29,221 bases of DNA from Pseudomonadota bacterium (GTDB taxonomy: Bacteria > Pseudomonadota > Alphaproteobacteria > Caulobacterales > Caulobacteraceae). Of the stretch, positions 1 to 9,140 are shown piece by piece. Where the stretch lies: positions 1 through 29,221 of the forward strand of contig JAEZEZ010000111.1 of assembly GCA_023432855.1 (NCBI GenBank), written 5' to 3'. The notes beneath the pieces were generated by a model. It did not search any database and had not been told where the DNA came from. It saw only the letters and a program-made list of their open reading frames with translations. The stretch's first letter is position 1, and each line of letters opens with the position of its first letter. The position numbers were made by a program, and so were the translations under genes.

Positions 1-794
1 ATCTCCGGCTGCGTGGCCCCGCGGACGTAGACGTCGCCACCGGTCGCCAGGGCGGCCGAGGCCCACGACGCGGCCTCGATGCGGTCGGACAGGGCGGTGT
101 GCCGGAACCCGACCAGCCGGTCGACGCCCTCGATGCGGATCACCCGGTCGGTCGCGCCCGAGATGATCGCGCCCATCTTCTGCAGGACGGTGATGAGGTC
201 CATGATCTCGGGCTCGATGGCCGCGTTGGACAGCTCGGTGATGCCCTCGGCGCGCACCGCCGTGAGGAGGAGCTGCTCGGTGGCGCCGACGCTCGGGTAC
301 GGCAGCGCGATCTTGGTGCCCTGCAGGCGGTGCGGCGCGCGGATGTGGATGCCGTTGTGGGTCTTGTCCACCACGGCACCGAACTGGCGCAGGATGTCGA
401 GGTGGTAGTTGATCGGGCGGTCCCCGATGCGGCAGCCGCCGAGGTCGGGGATGAACGCCTCGCCCAGCCGGTGCAGCAGCGGCCCGCAGAAAAGGATCGG
501 GATGCGGCTCGACCCGGCGTGGGCGTCGATGTCGGCGACGTGCGCCGACTCCACGTCCGTCGGGTCGAGGGCGATGACGCCGGAGTCGTCGTCGATCTCG
601 ACCGTGACGCCGTGCAGCCGCAGCAGGCCGGACACGACGGCGACGTCCCGGATCTGGGGGACGTTGCGCAGCTCGCTCGGCGTCTCGCCGAGCAGCGCGG
701 CCACCATCGCCTTCGAGACGAAGTTCTTGGCCCCCCGGACGGTGATCTCTCCGCGCAGCGGGTTGCCGCCGTCGACGTACAGCAGGTCGGTCAT
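1..794 (-). CDS. murA: UDP-N-acetylglucosamine 1-carboxyvinyltransferase (MurA), 3' end missing
   Basis: MurA transfers enolpyruvate from PEP to UDP-GlcNAc, the first committed step of peptidoglycan synthesis, in the cytoplasm. The frame reads MTDLLYVDGGNPLRGEITVRG from an ATG at 794, preceded on the minus strand by a GAGGGA ribosome-binding site about 10 nt upstream. About 264 of the usual ~420-450 residues are present; the gene runs off the window edge. The substrate-binding Lys-Asn pair (GAKNF) and the PEP-loop cysteine (LGGCRIGDRP) are visible. The Cys is the residue alkylated by fosfomycin; mycobacteria carry Asp there instead. Segments such as DIDAHAGSSRIPILFCGPL and ALSDRIEAASWASAALATGG resemble streptomycete/actinobacterial MurA as I remember it, not a proteobacterial form. 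The gene very probably does not belong to the genome that follows it. Confidence 0.93.
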   Translation of the reverse strand, partial: MTDLLYVDGGNPLRGEITVRGAKNFVSKAMVAALLGETPSELRNVPQIRDVAVVSGLLRLHGVTVEIDDDSGVIALDPTDVESAHVADIDAHAGSSRIPILFCGPLLHRLGEAFIPDLGGCRIGDRPINYHLDILRQFGAVVDKTHNGIHIRAPHRLQGTKIALPYPSVGATEQLLLTAVRAEGITELSNAAIEPEIMDLITVLQKMGAIISGATDRVIRIEGVDRLVGFRHTALSDRIEAASWASAALATGGDVYVRGATQPE

Positions 795-912
795 GTGCAC
801 ATCGTCCCTCACGCGCGGGCGTGGCGACGCCATCGCGCCCCCTCGCGTCCAGCGTCCACCCAGAACCCTCACATCGCACCTCGGCGGGGGGGCCGGGGGG
901 GGGGGGGCCCCC
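795..912. other. murA leader ending in a G/C homopolymer tract: likely assembly junction
   Basis: Positions 795-885 are the short leader of murA read on the minus strand. Positions 886-912 are nothing but G and C runs: seven G, two C, thirteen G, five C. Immediately after it, sequence homologous to the mature part of an M61 peptidase begins without start codon or signal peptide. A low-complexity tract at which two unrelated genes from different phyla meet is what a false join in a metagenome assembly looks like. I infer a chimeric junction here; a real rearrangement is possible but less likely. Confidence 0.8.
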
Positions 913-2553
913 AGCCCTGTTTCCTACACCGTCACCCCGCAGATGAAGGGCGACCGCCTGCAGGCGCTGGCCGTGGAGCTGCGCATGAGCGGCGACGCCG
1001 ACGGCGAGACCCACGTGCGCCTGCCCGACCGCTGGTCCGGCGTCGAGAACCTGCACAAGGCCGTCGACGACATCGAGGCCGAGGGCGCGCGCCTGCAGCG
1101 GCTGTCGCCGGCCGAGTACAAGCTGACCCACGCCCCCAATGCCCAGATCGCCTTCCGCTACGCGGTGCGCCAGGAAGGGCGAGGCGATCCGGTCGCCGGC
1201 GAAGGCCCGCCGTTCCGCGCCGTCGTGCGCGATGACCGCTTCACCACCCTCGGCTGGGCCCTGTTCGCCGAGGTGGCGGGCCCGGCCGGCCGTCCGGCGC
1301 AGTTCCGCTGGGGCGCCGCGCCCGAGGGCTGGACCCTGGCCTCGGACCTCGACCACACGACGAAGGTCAACAACACCGGCGACCTGCTCGACAGCGTCCT
1401 TGTCGGCGGAAGCGGGCTCCAGATCATCGAGCGCGAGGCCGCCGGCGGCCGCATGCGCGTGGCCGTCCACGGCGACTGGAAATTCCGGCCCGACGCCCTG
1501 TCCGACCTGCTGGTGCGCATCGCGGAGACCTCGTCGGGCTTCTGGGGCGACCGCGACGAGGACTTCTTCGTCGCCGTGACGCCGCTTGCCTCCCCTCCCG
1601 GCCGCGGCTCGGCCCAGTACGGCGTCGGCCTCGGGGACGCCTTCTCGCTTTGGGCCACGACCGACGCCAGCGAGGCCTCGCTGCAGCATATCGTCGCCCA
1701 CGAGCACCAGCACGTCTGGTTCCCGACCCGGGTCGGCGGCGTGCGCACCGGTTCGGACGAACCGCTCGACTACTGGTTCAGCGAGGGCTTCACCGACTTC
1801 TACACCCTGCGCCTGCTGCTGCGCTCGGGCGTCTGGTCGCTCGAGGAGTTCGTCGAGGACTACAACCGGATCCTGCGCGACTACGCCTCCTCGCCGGTCA
1901 TCGGCGCGCCCAACGCCATCATTCCGGCGGGCTTCTGGGAGGACCCGGCGGTGGCCGACCTGCCCTATCTGCGCGGCCTGATGCTGGCGACCCTGTGGGA
2001 CCATCGCCTGCGGCGGGAGACGGGCGGCGAGCGCGACCTCGACGACGTGGTGCTGGCCATGAAGGCGCGGGCCGAGTCCCAGGACGGGCGCGGCAAGGCG
2101 GTGGACAACCTGCGCCACGCCTACGCCGCCATGGGCGGCGACCTCGACGCCGATATCCGCCGCATGGTCGACGGCGGCGCGCCCGTGACCCTGCCGGCCG
2201 ACCTGTTCGGCCAGTGCGCCGCTGTGCGCACCACCGAGACCCCGGTCTTCGACCGCGGCTTCGACACCGCCCGCACCAACGAGCTGGGCGGCGTGGTCGC
2301 CAATGTCGATCCCGAAGGCCCCGCCTACCGCGCCGGCCTGCGCGACGGCATGAAGATCGTGGGCGCCCTGACGCCGCCGGCCCGGGATTCCCGGTCGCTG
2401 CTGGCTTACCGTGTGCTCGACGGCTCGGCCGAGAAGGTGATCCGCTACCGCCCCGAGGGCAGCCGCAAGATCCAGCTGCAGGAGATCGTCCTGAACCACG
2501 GCCTGGATGCGGCGCAACGGGCCGACTGCGCGCGCACGATGAGCGGCGGCTGA
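910..2553 (+). CDS. M61-type secreted metallopeptidase with PDZ-like C-terminus, copy 1, 5'-truncated
   Basis: Member of the M61 (glycyl aminopeptidase-like) gluzincin family, probably periplasmic. The zinc motif HEHQH lies at 1699-1713 and the third ligand Glu at 1783-1785 in WFSEGFTDF. The C-terminal part has a PDZ-like core (ANVDPEGPAYRAGLRDGM) and ends in a Cys-containing tail (ADCARTMSGG) shared with the two paralogues. Alignment by eye with copy 2 (2610-4337) puts the visible start SYTVTP at about residue 25 of the mature family sequence, so the start codon and signal peptide are missing and replaced by the homopolymer tract. The frame is open far upstream only because murA antisense is GC-rich; the first in-frame ATG (943) is internal. 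It is followed after 56 nt by copy 2 in the same direction, so the two were probably cotranscribed. The peptide substrate cannot be read from sequence. Confidence 0.85.
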   Translation, partial: PSPVSYTVTPQMKGDRLQALAVELRMSGDADGETHVRLPDRWSGVENLHKAVDDIEAEGARLQRLSPAEYKLTHAPNAQIAFRYAVRQEGRGDPVAGEGPPFRAVVRDDRFTTLGWALFAEVAGPAGRPAQFRWGAAPEGWTLASDLDHTTKVNNTGDLLDSVLVGGSGLQIIEREAAGGRMRVAVHGDWKFRPDALSDLLVRIAETSSGFWGDRDEDFFVAVTPLASPPGRGSAQYGVGLGDAFSLWATTDASEASLQHIVAHEHQHVWFPTRVGGVRTGSDEPLDYWFSEGFTDFYTLRLLLRSGVWSLEEFVEDYNRILRDYASSPVIGAPNAIIPAGFWEDPAVADLPYLRGLMLATLWDHRLRRETGGERDLDDVVLAMKARAESQDGRGKAVDNLRHAYAAMGGDLDADIRRMVDGGAPVTLPADLFGQCAAVRTTETPVFDRGFDTARTNELGGVVANVDPEGPAYRAGLRDGMKIVGALTPPARDSRSLLAYRVLDGSAEKVIRYRPEGSRKIQLQEIVLNHGLDAAQRADCARTMSGG

Positions 2554-2609
2554 GCCACCTTTCGGCGAATTCATTCGGTCCCGCGGCGAAGCTTCGCTAG
2601 GGGAGCGCC

Positions 2610-4337
2610 ATGAAGATCACCGTTCTTTCGGCGGCCCTGGCCGCCCTGGTTGTGGCCGGCGCCGCCCGCGCGGACGAGCCAGTCCACTACGCCGTCACCC
2701 CCGTGCTCGAGGGCGGCGACCTAACCGCCCTGGCCGTCGAGATGCGTTTCGCCGGGGACGGCGACGGCGAGACCCGGCTCGTCCTGCCCGACGAGTGGGG
2801 CGGCAAGCGCGAGCTCTACCGCCACCTCGACAGCCTGTCGGTGGAAGGCGCGCAGGCGCGGGAGGACGGCGCGGCCGCGCGCATCCTGACCCATGCCCCG
2901 GGCGCGGCGATCACCGTCCGCTACCGCGTCCGCAACGGCTACGACGGCGATCCGAAGGTCGGCGACACCGAGGGAAACCCCTATCGCCCGATCGTGCGGC
3001 CGCAGTGGTTCTCCGCCATCGGCCAGGGGGTCTTCGCAAGCCCCGGAGGCGACAGCCGCCGCGCGGCCACCTTCGAGTGGGGGACGCTGCCGGCCGGCTG
3101 GAAGGCCGCTTCCGATCTCGACCACCTCGTCACGCGCGGCGTCGGCACGGTCTATGACGTGCAGCAGAGCGTGCTGATCGGCGGCGCCGAGCTCGCCACC
3201 TACGAACGGCAGGTGGCCGGCGCGCCGCTGCGCTTCGCGGTGCTCGGCGACTGGACCTTCGACGCCGACGGCTTCGGCGGGCTGGCGGCGCAGGTGATCG
3301 AGGCGCAGCGCGCCTACTGGCGCTCGCCCGGCGAACCCTATTTCATCGCGGTCACGCCGCTGGTCCCGCAGAACAACTGGATATCGGTCGGCGGCACCGG
3401 GCTCGACGACGGCTTCTCGATCTACGGCGGGACGGACACGCCGCTGGAGCCGCTGCGCTACCTGCTGGCGCACGAGCACCTGCACACCTGGACCCCCGCT
3501 CGGCTGGGCGACATGCCCCAGGGCGCGGAACAGCCCGCCGTCTACTGGTTCAGCGAAGGCATGACCGACTTCCTCACCCACCGGACGCTGCTGCGTTCGG
3601 GGGTGTGGTCCCTGGAGGAGTTCACGGCCCGGGTGAACGAGGAGCTCTTGGCCTACTGGACGTCGCCCTTCCGGGATGAACCGAACAGCGTCGTCGCCGA
3701 GAAGTTCTGGTCCGACGCCCAGGCCCAGAAGATCCCCTATCGCCGCGGCATGGCGCTGGCCCTGCTGTGGGACTGGCGGCTGAAGCAGGCGACGAACGGC
3801 CGGCGCGACCTCGACGACGTCTTCACCTCCCAGATGAAGCGCGAGCAGGAGATCCGCGCCCGTGGCGAGGCGCCCATGGCGCACACGCTGTTCCCGGTGG
3901 TCTATCGCGAGCTGGGCGGCGGCGAGCTGGCCAACGATCTCGAACGCTTCGTCGAGCGCGGCGGCGCGGTGATGCTGCCAGAGAGCCTCTTCGGCGACTG
4001 CGCCCGCATCGAAACCGTGCGCCGGCCCGCTTTCCACCGCGGCTGGGACGCCGAGGCCACCACCGCCGCCGACAACGTCGTCACCGGCCTGCGGGACGAC
4101 AGCCCCGCCTACGCCGCCGGCCTGCGCAACGGCATGCAGATCGTCAGGCGCGAGTTCGGCGAGGTGGGCAATTCCACCGTCGAGTACGGCCTGCGCATCA
4201 CCGAGAACGGCCAGGAGCGGATCATCCGCTTCATGCCCGTCGCCCCCGGCGAACAGGTGTTCCAGCGCATCGTCCTGACAGAAGGGATGTCGCCGGCCCG
4301 GCAGGCCACGTGCGCGAAACGGATGAGCGGGAGCTAG
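2610..4337 (+). CDS. M61-type secreted metallopeptidase with PDZ-like C-terminus, copy 2
   Basis: A 575-residue homologue of its upstream neighbour. ATG at 2610 follows a GGGGAG ribosome-binding site, and residues 1-21 form a Sec signal peptide ending AARA|DEP. The zinc motif HEHLH is at residues 288-292 and the Glu ligand at residue 316 (WFSEGMTDF), the spacing expected of gluzincins. The C-terminal ~90 residues contain the PDZ-like segment GLRDDSPAYAAGLRNGM. M61 enzymes remove N-terminal residues from peptides; the known preference for Gly is family knowledge and may not hold here. It diverges more from copies 1 and 3 than those do from each other around the zinc site, suggesting a different specificity. 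The stop codon is followed directly by a stem-loop of a mirrored repeat that probably ends transcription. Confidence 0.88.
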   Translation: MKITVLSAALAALVVAGAARADEPVHYAVTPVLEGGDLTALAVEMRFAGDGDGETRLVLPDEWGGKRELYRHLDSLSVEGAQAREDGAAARILTHAPGAAITVRYRVRNGYDGDPKVGDTEGNPYRPIVRPQWFSAIGQGVFASPGGDSRRAATFEWGTLPAGWKAASDLDHLVTRGVGTVYDVQQSVLIGGAELATYERQVAGAPLRFAVLGDWTFDADGFGGLAAQVIEAQRAYWRSPGEPYFIAVTPLVPQNNWISVGGTGLDDGFSIYGGTDTPLEPLRYLLAHEHLHTWTPARLGDMPQGAEQPAVYWFSEGMTDFLTHRTLLRSGVWSLEEFTARVNEELLAYWTSPFRDEPNSVVAEKFWSDAQAQKIPYRRGMALALLWDWRLKQATNGRRDLDDVFTSQMKREQEIRARGEAPMAHTLFPVVYRELGGGELANDLERFVERGGAVMLPESLFGDCARIETVRRPAFHRGWDAEATTAADNVVTGLRDDSPAYAAGLRNGMQIVRREFGEVGNSTVEYGLRITENGQERIIRFMPVAPGEQVFQRIVLTEGMSPARQATCAKRMSGS

Positions 4338-4520
4338 CCTTCTCCCGGCGGGAGAAGGGAGGCTCACGCACCGGAGGCGCGCAGCGCCGGAGGTCCTTGC
4401 GTGAGGGATGAGGGGTTACGCGTTGTCCGGTTGGCCCCGCACCCCCTCACCCTCCACGTGGACCTGCGCTGCTCCGCAGCTCCGGTACGTGGAGCCGGCC
4501 CTCTCCCGCTGGGAGAGGGG
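4338..4520. repeat. Mirrored REP-like intergenic element between convergent genes
   Basis: The 183-bp gap between two convergent genes is built as a mirror image. Outer stem-loops of 9 bp with 3-nt loops lie at 4338-4358 (CCTTCTCCC/GGGAGAAGG) and 4499-4519 (CCCTCTCCC/GGGAGAGGG). Inside each sits a two-tier hairpin: CTCACGCA (4363-4370) with TGCGTGAG (4398-4405), enclosing GGCGC/GCGCC; and CTCCACGT (4452-4459) with ACGTGGAG (4487-4494), enclosing GCTGC/GCAGC. The centre has GAGGGG facing CCCCTC. Similar 'CTTCTCCC...GGGAGAAGG' elements are common between genes in Caulobacteraceae, from general knowledge. It lies where both neighbouring genes need a terminator, so a bidirectional terminator or mRNA-stabilising role is likely. 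No second full copy was found in the window. Confidence 0.8.
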
Positions 4521-4523
4521 AAG

Positions 4524-5846
4524 CTATTCCCGCACCACCCGGCCATCCTTCATCACGAAGCTGACCTGCCTGAGCACGCGCACGTCCCGGGTGGGATCGC
4601 CGGTCACCGCGATGAGGTCGGCCCGCTTGCCGGGCTCCAGCGTGCCCACCTGGTCGGAAAGGCCCAGCAGGTCCGCGGCGTTGACCGTGGCGGCGACGAT
4701 GGCGTCCATGGGGCTCATCCCGTACTTCACCATCAGCTCGAACTCGTCGGCGTTGCGGCCGTGCTTGGAGACGCCGGCGTCCGTGCCGAAGGCGATGCGC
4801 ACCCCGCGTGGGAAGGCCGCCTGCAGCGACTTGCCCGTGATGCCGATGCGCCAGTCGATCTTGGCCCGCACGTCGGGCGGATAGGCGTTCGGGTTGGCCG
4901 CGATGCGCTCCAGATAGCCGTTCACCGTCGACAGGGTCGGCACGTAGTAGGCCTTCGTCTTCAGGAACAGGCGGATGCCTTCCTCGTCCAGCAGGGTGCC
5001 GTGCTCGATGGAGTCGGCGCCGGCGCGCAGGGCGACGTTGATGCCGTCGGCGCCGTGGGCGTGGACGGCGACCTTCTTGCCGTAGAGGTGGGCGGTCTCG
5101 ACGATGGCGCGCGCCTCGTCCTCGAACATCTGCTGGCCGAGTCCCGCGCCGATGCGGCTGTTCACCCCGCCGGTGGTGGCGATCTTGATCACGTCGACCC
5201 CGCGGCGGACCTGCAGCCGCACCGCCCGGCGGCAGCTGTCGGCGCCGTCGCAGAGATTGTCCTGGTCGATGTGGCCGTGCAGGTCGTCGGCGAAGCCGAG
5301 CGTGCCGTCCATGTGGCCGGAGGTGGTCGAGATCGAGCGGCCGGCCTCGACGATCCGCGGCCCCTCCATGTCGCCCCGCGCGATGGCGTCGCGCAGCGAC
5401 AGGATCACCCCGTCCCGGTCGCCCAGGTTGCGCACCGTGGTGAAGCCGGCGCGCACCGTCTTGCGCGCGTTCACCGCCGCCTCGTAGGCGCGGTCGGCGG
5501 TGGTGTCCTGCACCTCGGCCAGCTGCGCCTCGACGCCGGCGCGGTCGGACGTCAGGTGCACGTGGCTGTCGATCAGCCCCGGCAGCACGAAGCTCTGCGA
5601 CAGGTCGACCAGCCGCGCGCCGGGGACCGACGCCGGATCGAGATGGCCGTCGGCCACGCGCTCGATGCGGCCGTTGCGCACCAACACGGTGGAGGGCCCC
5701 CGCGCCGCCTGCCCGGGCCGGTCGAGCAGCCGCCCGGCATGGATGACCAGCACCTCGTCGGCCGGGGCCTGGGCCGCCGCGCCGCCCATGGCCAGCGCCG
5801 CCACCGCCGCCGCCGCCAGCGCGCCCTTCACGATCGCCTGTCGCAT
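4524..5846 (-). CDS. Periplasmic metal-dependent amidohydrolase (COG1228; dipeptidase/prolidase-like)
   Basis: A 440-residue amidohydrolase-superfamily enzyme with a binuclear metal site. ATG at 5846 has a strong GGGAGGA ribosome-binding site. Residues 1-26 are a signal peptide ending GGAAAQ. Metal-site residues are all visible: H95 and H97 (DSHVHL), K221 in DVIKIATTGG (expected carboxylated lysine bridging the metals), H262 and H264 (VHAHG), H282 (IEHGT) and D356 (FGTDAG). This is the COG1228 imidazolonepropionase-like group, within which some Caulobacter proteins have been shown to be Xaa-Pro or Xaa-Arg/Lys dipeptidases. A dipeptidase role also fits its position among three M61 peptidases: they would release short peptides that this enzyme cleaves. 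The exact substrate is inference. Divergent from copy 3 (93-bp gap) and convergent with copy 2. Confidence 0.88.
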   Translation of the reverse strand: MRQAIVKGALAAAAVAALAMGGAAAQAPADEVLVIHAGRLLDRPGQAARGPSTVLVRNGRIERVADGHLDPASVPGARLVDLSQSFVLPGLIDSHVHLTSDRAGVEAQLAEVQDTTADRAYEAAVNARKTVRAGFTTVRNLGDRDGVILSLRDAIARGDMEGPRIVEAGRSISTTSGHMDGTLGFADDLHGHIDQDNLCDGADSCRRAVRLQVRRGVDVIKIATTGGVNSRIGAGLGQQMFEDEARAIVETAHLYGKKVAVHAHGADGINVALRAGADSIEHGTLLDEEGIRLFLKTKAYYVPTLSTVNGYLERIAANPNAYPPDVRAKIDWRIGITGKSLQAAFPRGVRIAFGTDAGVSKHGRNADEFELMVKYGMSPMDAIVAATVNAADLLGLSDQVGTLEPGKRADLIAVTGDPTRDVRVLRQVSFVMKDGRVVRE

Positions 5847-5939
5847 GCCATCCTCCCTAAGCCGCCGCCATGCTAGCGGCTGGCGCGGATTGCGAAAGCT
5901 TAAGCTGACGTGGGTTGCAGCTGCGCTATGGGACTGAAG
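5847..5939. promoter_or_regulatory. Divergent intergenic region between amidohydrolase and M61 copy 3
   Basis: The 93-bp gap must hold promoters for both divergent genes, or a shared control region. It includes the amidohydrolase ribosome-binding site (GGGAGGA on the minus strand) and a slightly less GC-rich patch (ATTGCGAAAGCTTAAGCT) around 5889-5906. No clear -35/-10 pair or operator could be picked out by eye. Confidence 0.35.
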
Positions 5940-7652
5940 ATGAAGCGCTTCCTGACCGCCCTGCTGTTCACGGCCGCCCTGGCCCGCCCCGCCCTCGCCG
6001 GCGACGACGCCGTCGCCTACCGCCTGACCCCCGAGATGGGAGACGCCGGTCTCGTCTCCCTGGCCGTGGAGATGCGGTTCCGGGGCGATGAGGACGGCTC
6101 CACCGAGCTGCGCCTGCCCAGCGAGTTCGCCGGCGCCGACGGCCTGCTGGCCCAGTTCAGCGAGATCGCCGCCGAGGGCGCGACCCTCAGCGGCGACGGC
6201 GCGTCGCGCACGCTCAGCCACGCCCCCGGGCAGGCCATCGTCGTACGGTACCGCGTGCGCCAGACCCACGAAGGCGAACTGGTGTTCGGCGGGGTCAATC
6301 CCTTCGGGGCCATGGTCCAGCCGGCGTGGTTCACGGTCATCGGCGGCACGATCTTCGCCGAGGTGGGCGGCCGCCGCGAAGAGCCCGCCAGCTTCGCCTG
6401 GGGCCCCCGGCCGGCCGGCTGGACCCTGGCCTCGGACCTCGACCATGCGCCGGCGGCGGGCCAGCCGCGCCGCACCGCCGACCTGCTCGACGCGGTGCTG
6501 GTCGGCGGGGCCGGACTGGAGCTGATCGAACGGCCGGTGGCCGAGGGGCGCGTCCGCCTGGCCTTCCACGCGGACTGGGAGTTCGACGAGGACCGGATCG
6601 CCGACATGCTCCAGCGCATCGCCGAAACTTCAGCGGACTTCTGGGGCGACGACCGCGACGAGTTCCTGGTCACCGTCACCCGCATGCAGGCCCCGCCCGG
6701 CCAGAAGGTGCACGCCGGCCTGAACCTGGGCGACGCCTTCTCGCTGTGGCTGTCGCCCGCCGCCGACGAGGAAGAGCTGGCCCGCCTGCTGGCCCACGAA
6801 CACCAGCATTCCTGGCTGCCCAACCGGGTGGGGACCACCGACGAGGGCCTGAGCGACGATCCCGTCGGCTACTGGCTGGCCGAGGGCTTCACCGATTTCT
6901 ACACCCAGCGGATGCTGCTGCGCTCGGGCCTCTGGACGCTGGAGGACTACGTCGCGGACCTGAACGCGGCCCTTCTCAAGTACGCGGGCTCCCCCGTGCG
7001 GGAGGCCTCCAACGAGGCGATCCGCAAGGATTTCTGGAACGACCGCGCCATGGCGGAACTGCCCTACCAGCGCGGCATGCTGCTGGCGGCGGTCTGGGAC
7101 CACCGCCTGCGCCGGGCCACCAGCGGCGTCCGCGACCTCGACGACGTCGTGCTGGCCATGCGCGCCGCCTTCCGCGCCGACCTCGGCCAGGCCGACCGGC
7201 CGGCGGCGGCCGAACGGCTGAAGCGCGCCTATGCGGCGGCCGGCGGCGGTTCGCTCGACGCGGACTACGCCGCGCACGTCGAGGCGGGCCGCGCCGTCCT
7301 GCTGCCGGCGGACCTCTTCGGCGCCTGCGCCCGGGTCGAAACCGTGCAGATCCCGGCCTTCGACCGCGGCTACGCCTCGGCCCGGGGCGGCGTCATCGGC
7401 GGCGTCGATCCCGAGGGCAAGGCCTTCGCCGCAGGGCTGCGCGACGGCATGCGCATCCTGCGCCGCGAGGGCGGGATCACGGGCGACAGCCGGGTGGAGC
7501 AGGTGCTGGCGGTGGACGACGGCGGAACCGAACGGATCATTCGCTGGCGGCCCGAGGGCAAGGCCGCCATCACCCTGCAGACGGTCGTCCTGGCGCCCGG
7601 CATGACGGCGGAGGCGCGCGCCGCCTGCGTGCGCTCGATGGCGGGGCTCTGA
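5940..7652 (+). CDS. M61-type secreted metallopeptidase with PDZ-like C-terminus, copy 3
   Basis: A 570-residue paralogue of the peptidases at 910-2553 and 2610-4337. Three starts are in frame: GTG 5910, ATG 5928 and ATG 5940. The last is preferred because it gives a clean signal peptide (MKRFLTALLFTAALARPALA) at the same offset as in copy 2 and has GGGA about 7 nt upstream. The zinc site is HEHQH at residues 286-290 with Glu 315 in WLAEGFTDF. The PDZ-like segment GVDPEGKAFAAGLRDGM lies near residues 485-505. It is closest to copy 1: both share TSxxFWGDxxxxF and LPYxRGM blocks, so copies 1 and 3 may be the more recent duplicates. The gene ends just before the ahcY operator at 7659. Periplasmic peptide hydrolysis is the expected role; substrate unknown. 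Confidence 0.88.
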   Translation: MKRFLTALLFTAALARPALAGDDAVAYRLTPEMGDAGLVSLAVEMRFRGDEDGSTELRLPSEFAGADGLLAQFSEIAAEGATLSGDGASRTLSHAPGQAIVVRYRVRQTHEGELVFGGVNPFGAMVQPAWFTVIGGTIFAEVGGRREEPASFAWGPRPAGWTLASDLDHAPAAGQPRRTADLLDAVLVGGAGLELIERPVAEGRVRLAFHADWEFDEDRIADMLQRIAETSADFWGDDRDEFLVTVTRMQAPPGQKVHAGLNLGDAFSLWLSPAADEEELARLLAHEHQHSWLPNRVGTTDEGLSDDPVGYWLAEGFTDFYTQRMLLRSGLWTLEDYVADLNAALLKYAGSPVREASNEAIRKDFWNDRAMAELPYQRGMLLAAVWDHRLRRATSGVRDLDDVVLAMRAAFRADLGQADRPAAAERLKRAYAAAGGGSLDADYAAHVEAGRAVLLPADLFGACARVETVQIPAFDRGYASARGGVIGGVDPEGKAFAAGLRDGMRILRREGGITGDSRVEQVLAVDDGGTERIIRWRPEGKAAITLQTVVLAPGMTAEARAACVRSMAGL

Positions 7653-7658
7653 GGCCCC

Positions 7659-7678
7659 ATATAAAGATATCTTTATAT
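7659..7678. promoter_or_regulatory. Perfect 20-bp palindromic operator upstream of ahcY
   Basis: ATATAAAGAT followed by its exact reverse complement, an AT-only-style island in ~70% GC DNA, 60 nt before the ahcY start. A perfect palindrome of this length and composition in front of S-adenosylhomocysteine hydrolase is very unlikely by chance. ArsR-family regulators of SAH/methionine metabolism (SahR type) are known from comparative genomics to bind AT-rich palindromes upstream of ahcY and met genes in proteobacteria. Assigning this site to such a regulator is inference; no regulator gene is in the window. Confidence 0.75.
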
Positions 7679-7687
7679 CCGCCTCTC

Positions 7688-7705
7688 GCGCGTTTATAGA
7701 CGCGC
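7688..7705. promoter_or_regulatory. Short inverted repeat in the ahcY promoter/leader
   Basis: GCGCGT and ACGCGC flank the six bases TTATAG, 10 bp downstream of the 20-bp palindrome. The TTATAG core could be part of the -10 region, placing the operator over or near -35, or the repeat could form a small hairpin at the start of the mRNA. Spacing favours a promoter element. Not similar to a known SAH riboswitch in size or layout. Confidence 0.35.
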
Positions 7706-7738
7706 CAACTCACAGCCATCGCCCAAGGACTTCCCGCC

Positions 7739-9130
<1,392 letters not shown>

Positions 9131-9140
9131 CCGGAGCCCC

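Noticed and set aside
2721..4367. 548-codon minus-strand frame opposite M61 copy 2, and similar long frames at 4401-5876, 6326-7699, 7694-9379 and 10424-11872
   Set aside because: Antisense or out-of-frame products of high third-position GC; composition is low-complexity and each is opposed by a gene with recognisable motifs.
7655..7738. SAH riboswitch in front of ahcY
   Set aside because: The gap is too short and its structure is a simple DNA-type palindrome plus a 6-bp inverted repeat; the conserved SAH-riboswitch core is not visible.
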